64,000 nt of DNA, from NCBI RefSeq assembly GCF_000332135.1, contig NZ_KB235896.1, forward strand, positions 1,089,465-1,153,464, read 5' to 3'. Each line of letters begins with the position of its first letter. The stretch's first letter is position 1. A program made the position numbers and the translations under genes. The DNA comes from Anabaena sp. PCC 7108. Lineage in GTDB: Bacteria > Cyanobacteriota > Cyanobacteriia > Cyanobacteriales > Nostocaceae. This document shows positions 26,075-35,541 of the stretch, piece by piece. A model generated the notes under the pieces. That model was not told where the DNA came from. It saw only the letters and a list, made by a program, of their open reading frames with translations, and made no database searches.

Positions 26075-26848
26075 TTACCTGAATTTGAGTGGTAAACCAT
26101 CCTGAAATACTAATAATTCTCCTGGTGGGATTGGTGTCCAAACTTCGTTATCAGTAAGGGGTGTAGTAGCGATAACAGCCACGCGATCACGCTGGGTTGT
26201 TAACTCACTAAAATCCACAGTCATATCTTCATCAATTAAGTGAGCATTTGCAAAAGGTGCTTGTCTGATAATGTAGCAGAGCTTGGTTGAGCAATGAGTA
26301 AAGAAATGTTCTCCATCTGATAATAGATAGTTGAAAACACCTATTGAGGATATTTGCTCGGTAATTTTACCCAGTATTTGGTAAAGTTCTTCTAAAGGTG
26401 GCTGTCCTTGAGGAAAATTTTCTCGTAAAGTGTTAAGCATCAAGCAAAATGCCTGTTCGCTATCTGTGTCACCTACAGGTTGAAAAAAACCATTATTTTC
26501 AACCGAAAAATCTGGCAAGTTACCATTGTGGGCAAATACCCAATACCTTCCCCACAGTTCTCGACGGAAAGGATGACAGTTTTCGAGAGTGACTTCACCT
26601 TGAGTAGCTTTACGGATATGGGCAATTACATGGGTAGAGTGGATGGGATAGCGCCGGACTAACTCCGCTAATGGAGAATCTATCGAGGGTTTGGCATCCA
26701 GAAATATCCGGCATCCTTTACCTTCAAAAAAAGCAATGCCCCAACCATCACTATGTTCATCGGTTTTGCCTCCCCGCGCAGAAAACCCTTCAAAGGAAAA
26801 GCAAATATCCGTTGGTACATTGCAGTTCATTCCCAGCAGTTGGCACAT
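26075..26848 (-). CDS. Class II glutamine amidotransferase (YafJ-like)
   Basis: 257 residues starting MCQLLGMNCN, with Cys2 as the Ntn nucleophile once Met1 is removed. GWGIAFFEGKG, HVIAHIRKATQG and WVFAHNGNLPDF are the class II glutaminase motifs; DTDSEQAFCLML is also typical. The family hydrolyses glutamine or gamma-glutamyl compounds; no synthase domain is fused. It converges on the PatA-like gene with 18 bp between stops. Confidence 0.9.
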   Translation of the reverse strand: MCQLLGMNCNVPTDICFSFEGFSARGGKTDEHSDGWGIAFFEGKGCRIFLDAKPSIDSPLAELVRRYPIHSTHVIAHIRKATQGEVTLENCHPFRRELWGRYWVFAHNGNLPDFSVENNGFFQPVGDTDSEQAFCLMLNTLRENFPQGQPPLEELYQILGKITEQISSIGVFNYLLSDGEHFFTHCSTKLCYIIRQAPFANAHLIDEDMTVDFSELTTQRDRVAVIATTPLTDNEVWTPIPPGELLVFQDGLPLKFR

Positions 26849-27198
26849 TAGTGTTGCAGTTCTGATGTTTAAGTTGATATAGCAATAGACTTTTCAGACT
26901 GTCGCCTGTCACTTCCTGTCACCTGCTATAACTGTAGACAAAGATACTTCAGAATAACTGATCTATGTTGATGCGATCGCTTCACTTTCTATATTTCTTA
27001 CTGTTTTTTAGCAAATTTTAATTATTATCTCAGGTATTTCTCAGAGCGATCGCTGATGCTAGTGCAAGAAGCAGAAGGCAAGTGGCAAAAAAGTTTATCA
27101 GTTAGCTTTGTCCACTGAATAGTTATGTCAGCCAGCCTTAGGTAACTTTGGTTAAAGTTGGTTAACCCGATCAGGGAAAAATAGCAAATAATAGACAT
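26849..27198. other. Divergent intergenic region amidotransferase / msrB
   Basis: 350 bp with two HIP1-like sites (ATGCGATCGC near 26971 and GAGCGATCGC near 27044). No ORF that resembles a gene was seen; it presumably carries the two divergent promoters. Confidence 0.4.
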
Positions 27199-27690
27199 AT
27201 GGACAAACGCCATTTTTTGCAAATTAGTGCCATCTTAGTTGGTACCGCCTTTTTTTCACGTTATATTAATTGGAGTTCAAAAACTATGGCATCTCAAACT
27301 GAGTTTGCAGTGACAAAACCTGAAAACGAGTGGAAATCGATTTTAACACCGGAACAGTTTCAGGTGTTGCGGAAACATGGCACAGAACGCGCCCACACTA
27401 GCCCCCTAGACAAAAATTATGCCCCCGGTACTTATGTTTGTGCTGGGTGTGGACAGGCTTTGTTTACCTCAGAAACCAAGTTTGACAGTGGTACGGGCTG
27501 GCCGAGCTTTTTTAAACCGATTGAGGGTGCGATCGCTACCACCACAGATCGGTCATTTTTTATGACTAGAATTGAAGTACATTGCAGTAATTGTGGTGGT
27601 CATTTAGGTCATGTCTTCAATGATGGACCTCAACCAACCGGTCTTCGCTACTGTATGAACGGTGTATCATTACAATTTACACCGGCGTAA
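27199..27690 (+). CDS. msrB: Peptide-methionine (R)-S-oxide reductase MsrB, membrane-anchored or exported form
   Basis: 163 residues. MsrB domain from about residue 40: two zinc CxxC pairs (YVCAGCG and VHCSNCGG), GTGWPSF and HLGHVFNDGP, and the catalytic Cys in RYCMNGVSL. The enzyme repairs R-methionine sulfoxide in oxidised proteins. The N-terminal 25 residues (KRHFLQISAILVGTAFFSRY) form a hydrophobic segment after two basic residues, so the protein may be exported or anchored; an internal start at Met30 (MASQTEF) would give a cytosolic enzyme. The single-unit gene ends in a hairpin at 27817. Confidence 0.95.
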   Translation: MDKRHFLQISAILVGTAFFSRYINWSSKTMASQTEFAVTKPENEWKSILTPEQFQVLRKHGTERAHTSPLDKNYAPGTYVCAGCGQALFTSETKFDSGTGWPSFFKPIEGAIATTTDRSFFMTRIEVHCSNCGGHLGHVFNDGPQPTGLRYCMNGVSLQFTPA

Positions 27691-27816
27691 CTCACTAGTA
27701 AGCTGACGTGCTTTGAAATTACATAATCCGTAGTGTTATAAAAACGCACAAAGATACAGATGCAGTAATAGAGATTAAATGATAGTCAGCTTAAGCCTAA
27801 ATTTTAAAATTCTTAC

Positions 27817-27834
27817 AAGGGGTTCAAACCCCTT
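27817..27834 (+). terminator. Hairpin after msrB
   Basis: AAGGGGT and ACCCCTT pair around loop TCAA, followed by ATTTTATTTTATT. It lies about 125 bp after the msrB stop and 125 bp before the next gene. Confidence 0.6.
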
Positions 27835-27957
27835 ATTTTATTTTATTATAAGGAAGAAATTATCATAGAAACCTTGTCTAGCATGGAAAGCTGTAGTTTT
27901 TTCTGATGAGTGTTTAATGAAATTCTGGAACCACAAACGACAAGTAAGGATTAGATA

Positions 27958-28296
27958 ATGCAAGTTCTCAAAAGAGCCATCAAACCAGAAAGTTATATAT
28001 CGTTTCTCCACATCTACCAAACTACTTGGGGGACTGCTGGTGATATTTGTTTAGTTCGTGAATCTGTAGCTAAATCCAGTGCATCGAAGTTCATAGGACG
28101 TAAAATCCAACTAGCTCTCCCCAAAGGAATGGAACGTGATTATTTAGTAGGTGTTCCAGTCATAAAAGTTGCAGGTCATGTAGGTGATGGACATCCTAAA
28201 GATCCACAGTCTGAATGGGAGGCTTATGATGGAGTAGATCCAGAATTAGCCACTACTGTTTTAAAAATTTGGGGTTTTAAGTTAATTGAGTTGTAA
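27958..28296 (+). CDS. Conserved-looking hypothetical protein, 112 aa
   Basis: Not recognised. AAGGAT lies about nine bases before the ATG, a reasonable ribosome site. The protein is soluble, with no signal peptide or membrane segment. Notable stretches are HIYQTTWGTAGDICLVRES, IGRKIQLALPKGMERDY and GHVGDGHPKDPQSEWEAYDG; the last is Asp/His/Glu-rich. Codon use and start region look like a real gene, and the opposite-strand frame over its start looks like a shadow. It lies between msrB and the TsaC-like gene, all on the same strand, but the gaps (about 270 and 84 bp) do not force an operon. Confidence 0.6.
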   Translation: MQVLKRAIKPESYISFLHIYQTTWGTAGDICLVRESVAKSSASKFIGRKIQLALPKGMERDYLVGVPVIKVAGHVGDGHPKDPQSEWEAYDGVDPELATTVLKIWGFKLIEL

Positions 28297-28380
28297 GTAA
28301 TTTTAGCACAGCTACACAGACAAAACCTGTCTCTACGGGTTTATCTGCAACATAAATAAGAAGAAATTTGCTGATATTTT

Positions 28381-28965
28381 ATGAATGTTTCTCTAGAAGT
28401 CCTGATAGACGCTGCCAAAGTTGGAAAATTAATCAGCTTCCCCACAGATACTGTACCCGCACTAGCCACCATACCCACACAAGCAGAATTGATTTATGCT
28501 GCTAAACAAAGAAGTTTTGATAAACCTTTGATTTTAATGGCTGCTAAAGCTGAAGATTTATGGGATTATGTTCAAGGTAGCGATATTGAATATAAAATTT
28601 GGCAAGAAGTAGTTAGTAAATATTGGCCTGGTGCGTTAACTTTGGTTTTACCAGCTAGTAATAAAGTGCCTACAGTCATGAATCCTACTAATCCCAATAC
28701 TATTGGAATTAGAGTCCCAAATCATCAAGTTGCTCAAACTATTTTGGCGCAAACTGGACTAATGGCTACAACTAGCGTCAATCTGTCAGGACAACCGGCT
28801 TTAGAAAATAGAGCCGAAATAGAAGTTAATTTTCCAGAAGTTTTAACTTTAGAATCGACAGAATATCAAGGTTTCGGAATACCTTCTACTGTTGCTAAAT
28901 GGACAGGAAATGATTGGCAGATTTTGCGACAAGGTTCTATTAAATTGGATTTATATGAGAAATAG
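28381..28965 (+). CDS. Sua5/YciO/YrdC family, L-threonylcarbamoyladenylate synthase-like
   Basis: 194 residues covering a single YrdC domain. The substrate region reads GKLISFPTDTVPALAT, with KQRSFDKPLILM and SKYWPGALTLVLPA; TTSVNLSGQPAL is the ATP-side motif. The family makes threonylcarbamoyl-AMP from threonine, bicarbonate and ATP for the t6A37 modification of ANN-decoding tRNAs. It lacks the C-terminal Sua5 domain, so it is the TsaC-like short form. It is followed after 14 bp by the histidine-kinase-like gene, probably in one transcript. Confidence 0.9.
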   Translation: MNVSLEVLIDAAKVGKLISFPTDTVPALATIPTQAELIYAAKQRSFDKPLILMAAKAEDLWDYVQGSDIEYKIWQEVVSKYWPGALTLVLPASNKVPTVMNPTNPNTIGIRVPNHQVAQTILAQTGLMATTSVNLSGQPALENRAEIEVNFPEVLTLESTEYQGFGIPSTVAKWTGNDWQILRQGSIKLDLYEK

Positions 28966-28979
28966 AATTAAAAAAAATT

Positions 28980-29918
28980 ATGAATTTTATTAATTGGTTA
29001 TATATGGGATTAGGAATAGGCATAGGCATAGGTTTTTGTAAATTCTTCCTACAGTCATCAAAATCTCCATCCAGCCCTGCACCAATTACCCCACAACAGC
29101 AGGAAACTAAAATTGCAGAAATTTTAGCAGAATTAAACAAAACTCAATTAGCCTACGAAATGGCTAGGGAAATGAGTCAGTTTAAAGCCGGTTTTTTAGC
29201 TAGAACTACCCATGAATTGCGATCGCCACTCAATGGTTTAATAGGACTACATCAGCTAATATTGCATGATTTATGCGAAAATCCAGCAGAGGAAAGGGAA
29301 TTTGTCGCCCAAGCTTATGAGCGATCGCTAAAATTGCTGAAAATGATTGATGAAATTCTCAGCATTGCTAGAACAGAACATGGGACAAACAACTTAGAAA
29401 TTCAGTCCATACAGCTAACTCAAGTTTTACAAGAAGTTCATAAATCAACTTATGTATTAGCAGCTAATCGTAATTATCCTTTTACTGTGTCACTTCCAGA
29501 ATCGGAAATTTATGTTCTAGCAGATATGCGTTGGCTACGCCAAATATTGCTAAATTTAGTAGACACTACAATTTCTCAGATGGAAGAAGGTAATATTTGT
29601 CTTTCTACTAGTGTTGTACCTGAAAATAATTGTGTTTATATCTGGTTAGATGTGCCGACTCATGCTGTAATATCTAATGAGCCTATCGATTTGATTGCAC
29701 TTGAAAAGACTACAGATCAGAAAAATACCGATTTGTCACCAGGAATGAAACTATTACTCAACCAAAGATTATTAGCAGTGATGGGAGGAAAACTAGAAGT
29801 GATCACATCTCCCATCACCCAAGAAATAACGCAAGATTGGACTAGGTTACAAGTCTCTATCCCCCTAGCGACTCCTGAAGCTGAATTTCTTCAGTCCCCC
29901 CAAGAACAGGAAAACTAG
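28980..29918 (+). CDS. Membrane-anchored histidine kinase-like protein with degenerate ATPase domain
   Basis: 312 residues. Residues 5-22 form a membrane anchor (Gly/Ile-rich). The HisKA dimerisation domain is clear: FLARTTHELRSPLNGLIGL, with the phospho-acceptor His. The following ATPase-like part has RQILLNLVDTTISQM where an active kinase would have NLxxNAxKF, and no DxGxG or GxGLG box can be found. It is therefore probably unable to bind ATP in the usual way and may act as a phosphotransfer or adaptor protein. Similar proteins are widespread in cyanobacteria. The end overlaps the convergent GNAT gene by 62 bp. Confidence 0.75.
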   Translation: MNFINWLYMGLGIGIGIGFCKFFLQSSKSPSSPAPITPQQQETKIAEILAELNKTQLAYEMAREMSQFKAGFLARTTHELRSPLNGLIGLHQLILHDLCENPAEEREFVAQAYERSLKLLKMIDEILSIARTEHGTNNLEIQSIQLTQVLQEVHKSTYVLAANRNYPFTVSLPESEIYVLADMRWLRQILLNLVDTTISQMEEGNICLSTSVVPENNCVYIWLDVPTHAVISNEPIDLIALEKTTDQKNTDLSPGMKLLLNQRLLAVMGGKLEVITSPITQEITQDWTRLQVSIPLATPEAEFLQSPQEQEN

Positions 29919-30351
29919 GCTGATTACATAACACCATTGTGGTTGTGCTATTAGTTTGAAAACCAATCTTTTCGTAAAATGCCTGTTGATGTGTAGTCAT
30001 CAGATAAACACGTTCTACTTGCATTCGTGGATGACTCAAAACGGTTTCTACTAACTTAATTCCTAGTCCATTACCTTGATACTTTGGGTGGATGACAACA
30101 TCCCAAATTGTAGCGCGATAGATGCCATCAGAAGTTGCTCTAGCAAAGCCAATTAATTGCTCTTTATCCCACACAGAAATCACTGGTTCACTATTGGCAA
30201 TAGCTATACCTAAATCCTCAATACTACGCTCTGTTGCCCAAAAAGCTGCAATATTAAACAGGTTCTGAAGTTGGTAAAGATCAATTTCTGAAGCGTGTTT
30301 TCCTGTGGTGTAACTACGCTGCTCTCTAAAGTGAATATGAGAATAGTTCAT
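29857..30351 (-). CDS. GNAT-family N-acetyltransferase
   Basis: 164 residues. The acetyl-CoA site is VVIHPKYQGNGLGIKLVET (Q-x-x-G-x-G/A pattern), and MTTHQQAFYEKIGFQTN is the C-terminal GNAT block. The acceptor substrate is unknown. The gene overlaps the 3' end of the kinase-like gene by 62 bp tail to tail, so the last 20 or so residues of both proteins are encoded on both strands. Confidence 0.88.
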   Translation of the reverse strand: MNYSHIHFREQRSYTTGKHASEIDLYQLQNLFNIAAFWATERSIEDLGIAIANSEPVISVWDKEQLIGFARATSDGIYRATIWDVVIHPKYQGNGLGIKLVETVLSHPRMQVERVYLMTTHQQAFYEKIGFQTNSTTTMVLCNQPSFPVLGGTEEIQLQESLGG

Positions 30352-30472
30352 GTTTAGACACCCAACTATAGCAGTATCTGGACTTTTGTTATGTCATATT
30401 TAGCTTGAAATAACTGAAGCTGTATATGTATATGCAACTCAAAAATTCAAAAAACTCCTTCCTTTTGCCTAT

Positions 30473-30886
30473 TCACTGACAAACCCACTTCCAAAGCGGA
30501 TGAGTAGTACCCTGCTGACGGATTCGACAAACTTGTATTTCTAAGCGTTGCTGTTCTTTTTGTGGTAGTCCCCAAAGAATATTCCGACTTTGCCAAACTA
30601 AAACAGAAACAGTTACCGCAATACAAAAGGATAAACCTAGAGTAGCTAGTGGATGAAAAAAGAGTCCATATCGCACTGCTACCCAAGTAAAATATTGTTG
30701 CCACAATGCAATTTCTGCACGTAAATTCCACAAGCAAGCCGGTGCTATCAAGAGCCAAGCACAGCCAGCAAATAACCATCTGCCATATACTGTTAATTGG
30801 TGTAACCTTTCTACTTGGCGAATAAAAGAAGCTTCAGATTTTTCAAAGCTTGAGTTATGAATTAGTGGTTCTTCCTGTTGAGCCAT
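30473..30886 (-). CDS. Small membrane protein of unknown function, 137 aa
   Basis: Not recognised. Two membrane helices are visible: WLFAGCAWLLIAPACLW near residue 40 and LATLGLSFCIAVTVSVLVW near residue 85. The N-terminus is acidic and soluble and the C-terminus is basic. It lies downstream of secF with 120 bp between, on the same strand, so cotranscription with secDF is possible but not shown. A second frame over the same DNA looks like a shadow. Confidence 0.6.
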   Translation of the reverse strand: MAQQEEPLIHNSSFEKSEASFIRQVERLHQLTVYGRWLFAGCAWLLIAPACLWNLRAEIALWQQYFTWVAVRYGLFFHPLATLGLSFCIAVTVSVLVWQSRNILWGLPQKEQQRLEIQVCRIRQQGTTHPLWKWVCQ

Positions 30887-31009
30887 AGGACAATAAAACT
30901 ACAATATAGCAAGAAGCTGGGAATGCAGGGAATTCACAAGAATTAGGGGAAATTTTCCTAATTTAAGAATTACGAATTATATTAATCCTATTTTGAACTA
31001 ATTCCTGAG

Positions 31010-31987
31010 CTAACTATCTTGAGAACTAACGGTTGTATTAATTGCTTCAATTGTAGATGTTTCTGTGCGCTCTCGCCACCAAGTTAATAGTGTACTGGCG
31101 ATGAAAATACTGGAATAAGCCCCCATAATAAAGCCAATAATTAGAGCCAAAGAGAAATAATGCAGTGTTTCTCCACCAAATAGGAAGATAGCAGATAATG
31201 TCAGTAAGGTTGTTAAAGTCGTGTTGATTGACCTAGATAAAGTTTGGTTAACAGCATCATCAACAATTTCCGCAATGGGACGTTCGGGATTGAGTTTGAG
31301 AGTTTCCCGAATCCGGTCATAAATTACCACAGTATCGTTAACTGAGAAACCTGTGATGGTCAGCAACGCGACAATAAAAAGACTATCTACTTCTATACCT
31401 GCAACTAATCCCAAAATTGAGAATATGCCAACTGTGATTAAAATATCGTGGAACAGAGCCACAATCGCAAACAGGGCATAGTCTAACTGGAAACGGAAAC
31501 TCATATAGATAGTAATACCCACAAAGGAAACTATCAGAGCTAAGATTCCCGACCTAAATAACTCTTTTCCTAAAGTCGGTCCTACAGAGTCAATTTGGTT
31601 TTTTTGCGGGTCGAAAGTACCAACTTTTTCGCTTAAGGCGTTTTGCAACTTGCTACGCTGGTCAGTCTCCAAGTTTTTTGTGCGAATGGTAATGCCATTT
31701 TCTTTACCATTTTCGGAAATTAATTGGATGCTACTATCTCCAAGTCCTTGTGATTTAGCAACTTCCCGAACGGCGTTGATATCTATTGGTTGGTCACAGT
31801 TATTAGGTAGACTACAGTCTCGGACTAGCTGCAATCGTGTCCCACCGATAAAATCTAAACTGGGGCGTAGAGGTGCTTTGATACCTGGTGTTTGCCAAGA
31901 AATCACCATTGAGACGATACCGCTAAGAATGATAGCAGCCGAAATACTCCACCAGAGCGATCGCGCTTTGTTAATACTTAGTTTCAT
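31010..31987 (-). CDS. secF: Protein translocase subunit SecF
   Basis: 325 residues, six membrane helices with a large periplasmic/lumenal loop after the first. Motifs [12 protein letters not shown] and [16 protein letters not shown] are characteristic of SecF. With SecD it uses the proton gradient to help pull proteins through SecYEG in the plasma and thylakoid membranes. The start ATG overlaps the secD stop (ATGA, 31984-31987), so the two are translationally coupled. Confidence 0.96.
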   Translation of the reverse strand: MKLSINKARSLWWSISAAIILSGIVSMVISWQTPGIKAPLRPSLDFIGGTRLQLVRDCSLPNNCDQPIDINAVREVAKSQGLGDSSIQLISENGKENGITIRTKNLETDQRSKLQNALSEKVGTFDPQKNQIDSVGPTLGKELFRSGILALIVSFVGITIYMSFRFQLDYALFAIVALFHDILITVGIFSILGLVAGIEVDSLFIVALLTITGFSVNDTVVIYDRIRETLKLNPERPIAEIVDDAVNQTLSRSINTTLTTLLTLSAIFLFGGETLHYFSLALIIGFIMGAYSSIFIASTLLTWWRERTETSTIEAINTTVSSQDS

Positions 31988-33399
31988 TGAGCTACCTCTG
32001 CTTTATTCACTTTTGGCACATTAGGACAATAAAGTTCTGTTTTCCGCCAAGCAGGAATGGAAATAGCCAAAAACATTAATGTGCGACTACAGGTAATGGC
32101 TGTAAACATACTCACTGCTACCCCTAAAGCTAAAGTGAGAGCAAAGCCTTTTACTAATCCTGAACCTAACCAAAACAGTGCTGCACAAGCAATCCAGGTA
32201 GTAACATTACTGTCTAAAATACTGGAAAATGCCCTGTAAAAACCAGATTCTACAGAACGATATAAAGATTTACCTGCTTGCAATTCTTCCCTTGTCCGTT
32301 CAAAAATTAACACGTTAGCATCTACAGCCATACCAATACTGAGAATAAAACCAGCAATTCCCGGTAAGGTCAGGGTGATACCCAATAAACAAAAAGCAGC
32401 CCAAGTCAGAAGCGAGTAGATCACGAGCGATAAATCAGCAATAAGTCCTGGTAGTCTATAGTACAAAACCATAAAAATAAATACTAAAGTCAGACCACCG
32501 ATACCAGCGTAAATGCTGCGCTGAATACTGTCTTTACCTAAAGTTGCTCCTACTGTCCGTCTTTCAGCAATTTCTACAGGTACAGGTAACGCGCCACCTC
32601 GTAACTGCACACCTAAGTTGTTAGCTTCTTGGGCTTGAAACCGACCTGTAATCACCGCAGAACCGCCTGTAATTCCTGCTGTAGCAAACTCTGCACCCAC
32701 GGTAGGAGAACTAATGAGTTCATTGTCCAGAAAAATACCGATACCGCGTCCAGTTCCCGCTAGGGTTTTAGTCAAATCCGCAAAAAGTTTACCACCCTGT
32801 TCATCAAAACGAATAGCAACATTCCAACTGCCACCCTGTTGAGTGGGTTCACCGTAGGCATCTTTGAGGTATTTACCTGTAAGTGGTGGGTTGGTACTTT
32901 CAAATAATTCTACAAGGGCTTGATTGCTTTTCTTGATATCTTCCTGATTTTTAGCAATTGCCTCTTTGTCACCACTCTTTCTCAACTCTTCTTGTTTAGC
33001 TTTGAGTTCGGAGCGTGATACTTGCAGGGCTAAAACTTGAGTTTCTGTATTTGGTTTTTGAGTCTTAAATTCTAACTGAGCTGTACCCCCTAGTACCCTT
33101 TCTGCTTGTTCTGGGTCATTCACACCCGGCAGTTGTACTAATATTTTATCTAAACCTACAGTTTGAATTACTGGTTCCGAAACACCTAAACCATTAATTC
33201 GTCCTTCCACCACCTTCTTCACGGCCTCCAATTCTCTTTCGGTGATTTGCTTAATTTCCGCTGTTGGTTTCACCTGAATTGTAAGCTGTGAGCCGCCCCG
33301 CAAGTCCAGCCCCAATGGTACGGGAATTGTCGCAATCACCGCAATAGCGGCAATGACCAAAACTATAATCAACGCTAATAGCGATCGCTGTCTTTGCAT
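31984..33399 (-). CDS. secD: Protein translocase subunit SecD
   Basis: 471 residues from ATG 33399 ([16 protein letters not shown], the usual cyanobacterial start); a TTG at 33420 would add seven. After the first membrane helix come [14 protein letters not shown], the P1 loop domain, then the RND-type membrane region with [26 protein letters not shown]. It works with SecF in protein export. SecF follows with a 4-bp overlap. Confidence 0.96.
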   Translation of the reverse strand: MQRQRSLLALIIVLVIAAIAVIATIPVPLGLDLRGGSQLTIQVKPTAEIKQITERELEAVKKVVEGRINGLGVSEPVIQTVGLDKILVQLPGVNDPEQAERVLGGTAQLEFKTQKPNTETQVLALQVSRSELKAKQEELRKSGDKEAIAKNQEDIKKSNQALVELFESTNPPLTGKYLKDAYGEPTQQGGSWNVAIRFDEQGGKLFADLTKTLAGTGRGIGIFLDNELISSPTVGAEFATAGITGGSAVITGRFQAQEANNLGVQLRGGALPVPVEIAERRTVGATLGKDSIQRSIYAGIGGLTLVFIFMVLYYRLPGLIADLSLVIYSLLTWAAFCLLGITLTLPGIAGFILSIGMAVDANVLIFERTREELQAGKSLYRSVESGFYRAFSSILDSNVTTWIACAALFWLGSGLVKGFALTLALGVAVSMFTAITCSRTLMFLAISIPAWRKTELYCPNVPKVNKAEVAQ

Positions 33400-33542
33400 A
33401 CTATCACTCACAACTGACAAATGCTATAATAGCGTTCTTTGATCCCGTTGTGAGTAGAAGTTTTGATAGGGAACAGGGAACAGGTGACAGGTAACAGGCA
33501 AGAGAAAGAATTTTCAAAATTGCATTACCCATCACCAATTAC

Positions 33543-34526
33543 CTAAACTCGCAAAGCTACCATTTTTTGGACTGCTTCGACGATTTGCTCTGGTTGGATA
33601 ATTGTTAAACGCTCAAGATTACCGTTGTAAGGTGTGGGTATATCTTGGGAAGAAAGCCGCAGTACCGGGGCATCTAATTCGTCAAATAAGCGATCATTGA
33701 TAGAAGCGGTTAATTCTGCGCCAATACCTCCAGTTCTCATGCACTCTTCGACAATAATCACACGGTGGGTTTTCCGTATTGATGCGCCAATGGTATCAAA
33801 ATCTAGAGGTTTGAGAGATATCAAATCAATAACTTCTGGATCGTATCCTTGTTTTTCCAAAGTTTTTACGGCTTGCAGTACATGATACCGCATCCGAGAA
33901 TAGGTCAAAATCGTCACATCTTTCCCTTGACGGACTACTTCTGCTTTATCCAGTGGTAGTACATATTCTGTTTCTGGCAGATTTTCTTTTAAGTTATAAA
34001 GCAAAACGTGTTCAAAAAATAACACGGGATTATCATCGCGGATTGCGGCTTTGAGTAGTCCTTTGGCGTTGTAAGGTGTGGAACAAGCAACAATCTTTAA
34101 CCCTGGAACGGCTTGGAAATAAGCTTCTAGTCGCTGAGAATGTTCTGCACCTAGCTGTCTACCTACACCACCTGGACCACGAATGACCATAGGAATTTTA
34201 AAGTTACCGCCAGAAGTGTAGCGCAACATACCAGCGTTGTTAGAGATTTGGTTGAAGGCTAATAGCAAAAAGCCCATATTCATACCTTCAATGATAGGTC
34301 TTAACCCCGTCATTGCGGCTCCTACAGCCAACCCTGTAAAGCTATTTTCGGCAATAGGGGTGTCTAAAACTCTGAGTTCGCCATACTTTTGATATAGGTC
34401 TTTGGTTACTTTATAGGAACCTCCGTACTGTCCTACGTCTTCACCAAGAACGAATACGCTAGAGTCACGCGCCATTTCTTCATCAATGGCTTCCCGTAGG
34501 GCGTTAAAAAATAGTGTTTCTGCCAT
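33543..34526 (-). CDS. pdhB: Pyruvate dehydrogenase E1 component, beta subunit
   Basis: 327 residues, full length. [36 protein letters not shown] and [16 protein letters not shown] are the transketolase-type pyrimidine-binding motifs, and the C-terminal transketolase_C domain is complete. With E1 alpha (encoded elsewhere, as is usual in cyanobacteria) it decarboxylates pyruvate for acetyl-CoA synthesis. The gene stands about 120 bp before secD on the same strand. An XRE-type gene lies 105 bp upstream. Confidence 0.95.
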   Translation of the reverse strand: MAETLFFNALREAIDEEMARDSSVFVLGEDVGQYGGSYKVTKDLYQKYGELRVLDTPIAENSFTGLAVGAAMTGLRPIIEGMNMGFLLLAFNQISNNAGMLRYTSGGNFKIPMVIRGPGGVGRQLGAEHSQRLEAYFQAVPGLKIVACSTPYNAKGLLKAAIRDDNPVLFFEHVLLYNLKENLPETEYVLPLDKAEVVRQGKDVTILTYSRMRYHVLQAVKTLEKQGYDPEVIDLISLKPLDFDTIGASIRKTHRVIIVEECMRTGGIGAELTASINDRLFDELDAPVLRLSSQDIPTPYNGNLERLTIIQPEQIVEAVQKMVALRV

Positions 34527-34631
34527 TTAGACCTTGAGTACAATTTATTGTTTTAGAATTTTATCGTGTGATTGTCCCCAATACCGTCAGCGATCGCACT
34601 CTTATTGGAGACTAGGAACTGGGGACATATC

Positions 34632-34844
34632 CTAATCTTCTACCACTTCATATAAATCTTCAATCAAAACTTCAAACGTCCGTGCCAACTTGTCTAAAGC
34701 TGTAACGTCAACAGTTGCCAAGCCAGGAGAACGGGCATAAACCTTCAGCGCACTGTAGCCTACCCCGGAACGGTCAGACAATTCTTTCAGCGTCCAGCCT
34801 TTTTCCGAGGCAAACTCACGAATTCGCAACCTTACCAAACCCAT
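34632..34844 (-). CDS. Small XRE/Cro-type helix-turn-helix protein
   Basis: 70 residues from ATG 34844 (MGLVRLRIREFASEKG); a start three codons earlier is possible. The HTH is KGWTLKELSDRSGVGYSALKVYAR, followed by a helical dimer segment and acidic end. It looks like a stand-alone regulator. Its targets are unknown; the nearest downstream gene is pdhB. Confidence 0.8.
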   Translation of the reverse strand: MGLVRLRIREFASEKGWTLKELSDRSGVGYSALKVYARSPGLATVDVTALDKLARTFEVLIEDLYEVVED

Positions 34845-34978
34845 ACTTGACAAAAGGTATATATGTACCCTTTAATATCCATTGTCATAATAAAAAGCGA
34901 TCCTGTCCACTCTACCAAATAAAAGTGTGATCGGCAAGATGAAGTGAGACAATTACGGTTAAAACCTTTTTTGGGGAA

Positions 34979-35083
34979 TTATTTATCAGCTATTTCTGTC
35001 CATTCTAGAAATTTATTTAAGGCTTCATCACTGGTTATTTAACTGTCAAATATATCGCAAATTTCTTCTTTGATTCGATACAT
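34979..35083 (-). pseudogene. Short decayed fragment, possibly ISL3-type transposase C-terminus
   Basis: Minus-strand reading MYRIKEEICDIFDS, in-frame TAA (35039-35041), then ITSDEALNKFLEWTEIADK and a final TAA. The pattern (Y/F-x-I/L-K-E-E-I/L-x-x-I-F, then an EA...FLEW helix) recalls the C-terminal end of ISL3/IS204-like transposases. No other part of such a gene is present nearby. Family assignment is tentative. Confidence 0.35.
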
Positions 35084-35541
35084 ATCTCTTCAAAAAAGAG
35101 CGATTTTTTTAACTGCTTGGTTTTTTCTTTAACTAATCAACTTATTGTTATTTATAAGAATATTTCTACAAATACCATACACTCACAAAAAATAATTTAT
35201 AGTGTTTTTACAATCAATAAAACAGGAAATATTAATAGCATAAATTATGAAAAATATAGTAACAAAAGTATCAAAATAGCCAACAAATATTTTGTTGTTT
35301 AGATTTAGATTATATAGATATAAATTAAGCATTTATGGATTTTGTCAAGATATCAATAAATTTTCATAAATATCTAAAAAAAATTAGTGCAAAATCTAAG
35401 TTTATCTGTTAATAATTAAGGTTATTAATTGCTTTTTCACAAAATAAAAGTAATTAATAATACCGAGGTATAATAGCCTATAAAGTGCTTTTGCCTTGAG
35501 CATACAAACAAATTTAGAAATTAATTTCCTAACTTAGACTT
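35084..35541. other. AT-rich intergenic region
   Basis: About 460 bp, very AT-rich, before the gene at 35542. A 61-codon frame here (35117-35302) has no gene-like start or composition and was left out. Nothing else was recognised. Confidence 0.4.

Noticed and set aside
35117-35302. Plus-strand frame of 61 codons in AT-rich DNA
   Set aside because: No ribosome site, biased Asn/Ile/Lys composition from AT content, no family resemblance.
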